Source of the DNA: Planctomycetota bacterium
GTDB lineage: Bacteria > Planctomycetota > JAJSAM01 > JAJVHW01
Direction of reading: 5' to 3'
DNA length: 64,000 bases
Assembly (NCBI GenBank): GCA_024280885.1
Contig: JAJRPF010000047.1
Location: 1 to 64,000, forward strand
Every line of letters starts with the position of its first letter. The stretch's first letter is position 1. Shown one piece after another: positions 62,436-64,000 of the stretch. The position numbers and the translations under genes are program-made. Below the pieces are notes generated by a model that saw only the letters and a program-made list of their open reading frames with translations, did not search any database and was not told the origin of the DNA.

Positions 62436-63530
62436 TCAAGGGATCGTGGTCTTGAACCTGTTGCTGGCGTCGATATCGTTCTGACCAGTTGACCGGTTCT
62501 CAAGATCGACACCTTTGCTGCGCGAAGCCCTGTTGTTGCGGAGCGTATTCTGACTCGCAGATTGATCGAGGAAGAAGCCGCTCTCGTCGGAGCGGATTGC
62601 CTTGCAGCCCTCGACGAGGCTGTCCGTCGCACCGCGCAAGTCGAACCCGTTGTCGTTGCTGCGGATCGATTTGCAGTTCCGCAGGATCACGTTGTTCGCA
62701 CCTTCGATCTCGAGGCCCGAGTCGCCCGAATTGACCGCCGTGCAGTTCTCCAGGACGGAGTCGTCGCCTTCGACGTCGAAGCCGTCGGCGTCCGCGTTCG
62801 TCGTCTTGCATCGGGTCGCGGTCGTCCTCGGACCGAAGAACTCGAAGCCCTCGTCAGCGGAGTTCTTTGTCGTGCAGCGATCGAACGTGACCGGTCCCGG
62901 TGACCGCGCGCTGTGCTCGAATCCGTCGTCCCCGGCGTTCGTCACGCGGCACTTCGACACGGTCACGTCCGAGCCTTCAACGTCCACCCCGTCCTCTTCG
63001 CAGTTCTTGATCTTCACGCGGGTCACCTCGCCGCCCCTCACGTTGGATTCGCCCTCCTCACCGAACGAGATGCCGTCTCCGCCACAGTTGCTCACCTTGC
63101 CTCTCACCACGCGGATGTCGCTGCCGCCGGCAACGCGGACGGCGTCGTCGGAGCAGTCCTTGACAGAAAACTTCTCAAGGCGCGCGCCCGCACAGTTCTG
63201 AAGATCGAACCCGGTCCTCCCACCTCGCACGCGGAGGTTCTGCACCACCAGGTTCGTGCAGTTCGTTGCGGTGAGGCCCGTGCCCGTTGGACGGAGCGTC
63301 ACGGCGCCCTTTCCCAGAAGCGTGAGGTTCGTGCGGCCCGTGACGACCACGTCCTCGACGTAGTTCCCACCCTTGATCTCGATCACGTCGCCGTCGCTGG
63401 ACTGGAGCACGGCCTCCTGGATCGTCGGCTGGTCCTTCGGGACCCGGATGGTGCCCGCCCACGCCGGGCCGATCAGCGTGAAGACCAACGTCGTAGCCGC
63501 CGCTGCTGCCAATGCTCTCTTGAGACACAT
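62436..63530 (-). CDS. Secreted right-handed parallel beta-helix repeat protein
   Basis: Signal peptide MCLKRALAAAAATTLVFTLIGPAWA; 'TIRVPKDQPTIQEAVLQSSDGDVIEIKGGNYVEDV'; coils of ~23 aa with recurring D-x-G-[FV]. Confidence 0.85.
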   Translation of the reverse strand: MCLKRALAAAAATTLVFTLIGPAWAGTIRVPKDQPTIQEAVLQSSDGDVIEIKGGNYVEDVVVTGRTNLTLLGKGAVTLRPTGTGLTATNCTNLVVQNLRVRGGRTGFDLQNCAGARLEKFSVKDCSDDAVRVAGGSDIRVVRGKVSNCGGDGISFGEEGESNVRGGEVTRVKIKNCEEDGVDVEGSDVTVSKCRVTNAGDDGFEHSARSPGPVTFDRCTTKNSADEGFEFFGPRTTATRCKTTNADADGFDVEGDDSVLENCTAVNSGDSGLEIEGANNVILRNCKSIRSNDNGFDLRGATDSLVEGCKAIRSDESGFFLDQSASQNTLRNNRASRSKGVDLENRSTGQNDIDASNRFKTTIP

Positions 63531-63864
63531 CCTGTCACCTCCCGAAGCGAGCCTGTGGGGCCGCGCGGCGCGGCGCAAGCCTCGCGTCCGCGCCGAGCCT
63601 CTTCCGGGAGGGCTCGGGACAAGAACCGGCACAGTGCACGATCGCCGCTGTCGCTCCGATCCGACCGAAGCGCCTCGTCATCACTCCCGCGGGCCCGATC
63701 GCCGCCGAGAACGCCAACGCTGCATTTCCCGATTGCGATCGCCAATTCTCCGCTTGACCTTGCACCCAGGTGCAAGCCGTAGACTGACTCTTTCGCTTCG
63801 GACCGAGACCGAAGGCGTCCGGCACGACGACCGCGACGCATGCAGCAGGGAGTACGGTGACCCG

Positions 63865-64000
63865 ATGACGCGCCCCACATGCCCGAGCAGTGGACAGTCC
63901 GGCCGAGCGGTTGCGCTGGTGACGCTCGAGCGCTTGCTGCTGCCAGGACGAGTTGCGGGTGTCGCGGGGCGCGACTGGCTCTTCTGCGACAGCCCGGATT
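63865..64000 (+). CDS. Start of a CDS truncated by the window end
   Basis: ATG followed by an open frame MTRPTCPSSGQSGRAVALVTLERLLLPGRVAGVAGRDWLFCDSPD. Confidence 0.3.
   Translation, partial: MTRPTCPSSGQSGRAVALVTLERLLLPGRVAGVAGRDWLFCDSPD

Overview
High-GC bacterial chromosomal window. The gene content (HEAT/VWA proteins, PEGA-type Ser/Thr kinase, TPR, YVTN beta-propeller, sigma54 two-component systems) suggests Planctomycetota or a relative, but this is inference only. About 45 credible CDS. Main blocks: (1) an MBOAT/SGNH O-acetylation pair and secreted or HEAT-repeat proteins (0-12.6 kb). (2) A tightly overlapping lipB-lipA-methyltransferase-SDR operon (12.8-15.9 kb). (3) A glycosyltransferase and a YVTN protein, converging on a ~245-bp multi-armed palindromic element (17.34-17.58 kb). 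(4) A respiratory locus (19.8-32.8 kb): a seven-gene minus-strand operon (sensor kinase, sigma54 regulator, GltD-like FAD/4Fe-4S oxidoreductase, Rieske, split cytochrome b, hexaheme cytochrome c), next to a plus-strand set of porin, diheme cytochrome, cupredoxin and monoheme cytochrome. The diheme protein is a clear paralogue of the C-terminal half of the hexaheme subunit. (5) A heavy-metal island (32.9-49.7 kb): CDF, Cu-ATPase, His-rich lipoprotein, CusA/CusB-like RND, duplicated CCxxC-domain protein, two TolC proteins, and an NtrC-type two-component system. A palindromic TGTCnnATATnnnnCA-like motif recurs at three intergenic regions here, one of them next to a consensus -24/-12 promoter. (6) A kinase, a third sigma54 two-component system with a candidate target promoter, Gly-rich, TPR and esterase-like genes (the last interrupted by an apparent frameshift), and a beta-helix protein. 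No rRNA, tRNA or CRISPR was recognised. All family calls come from reading motifs by eye. No database search was run.
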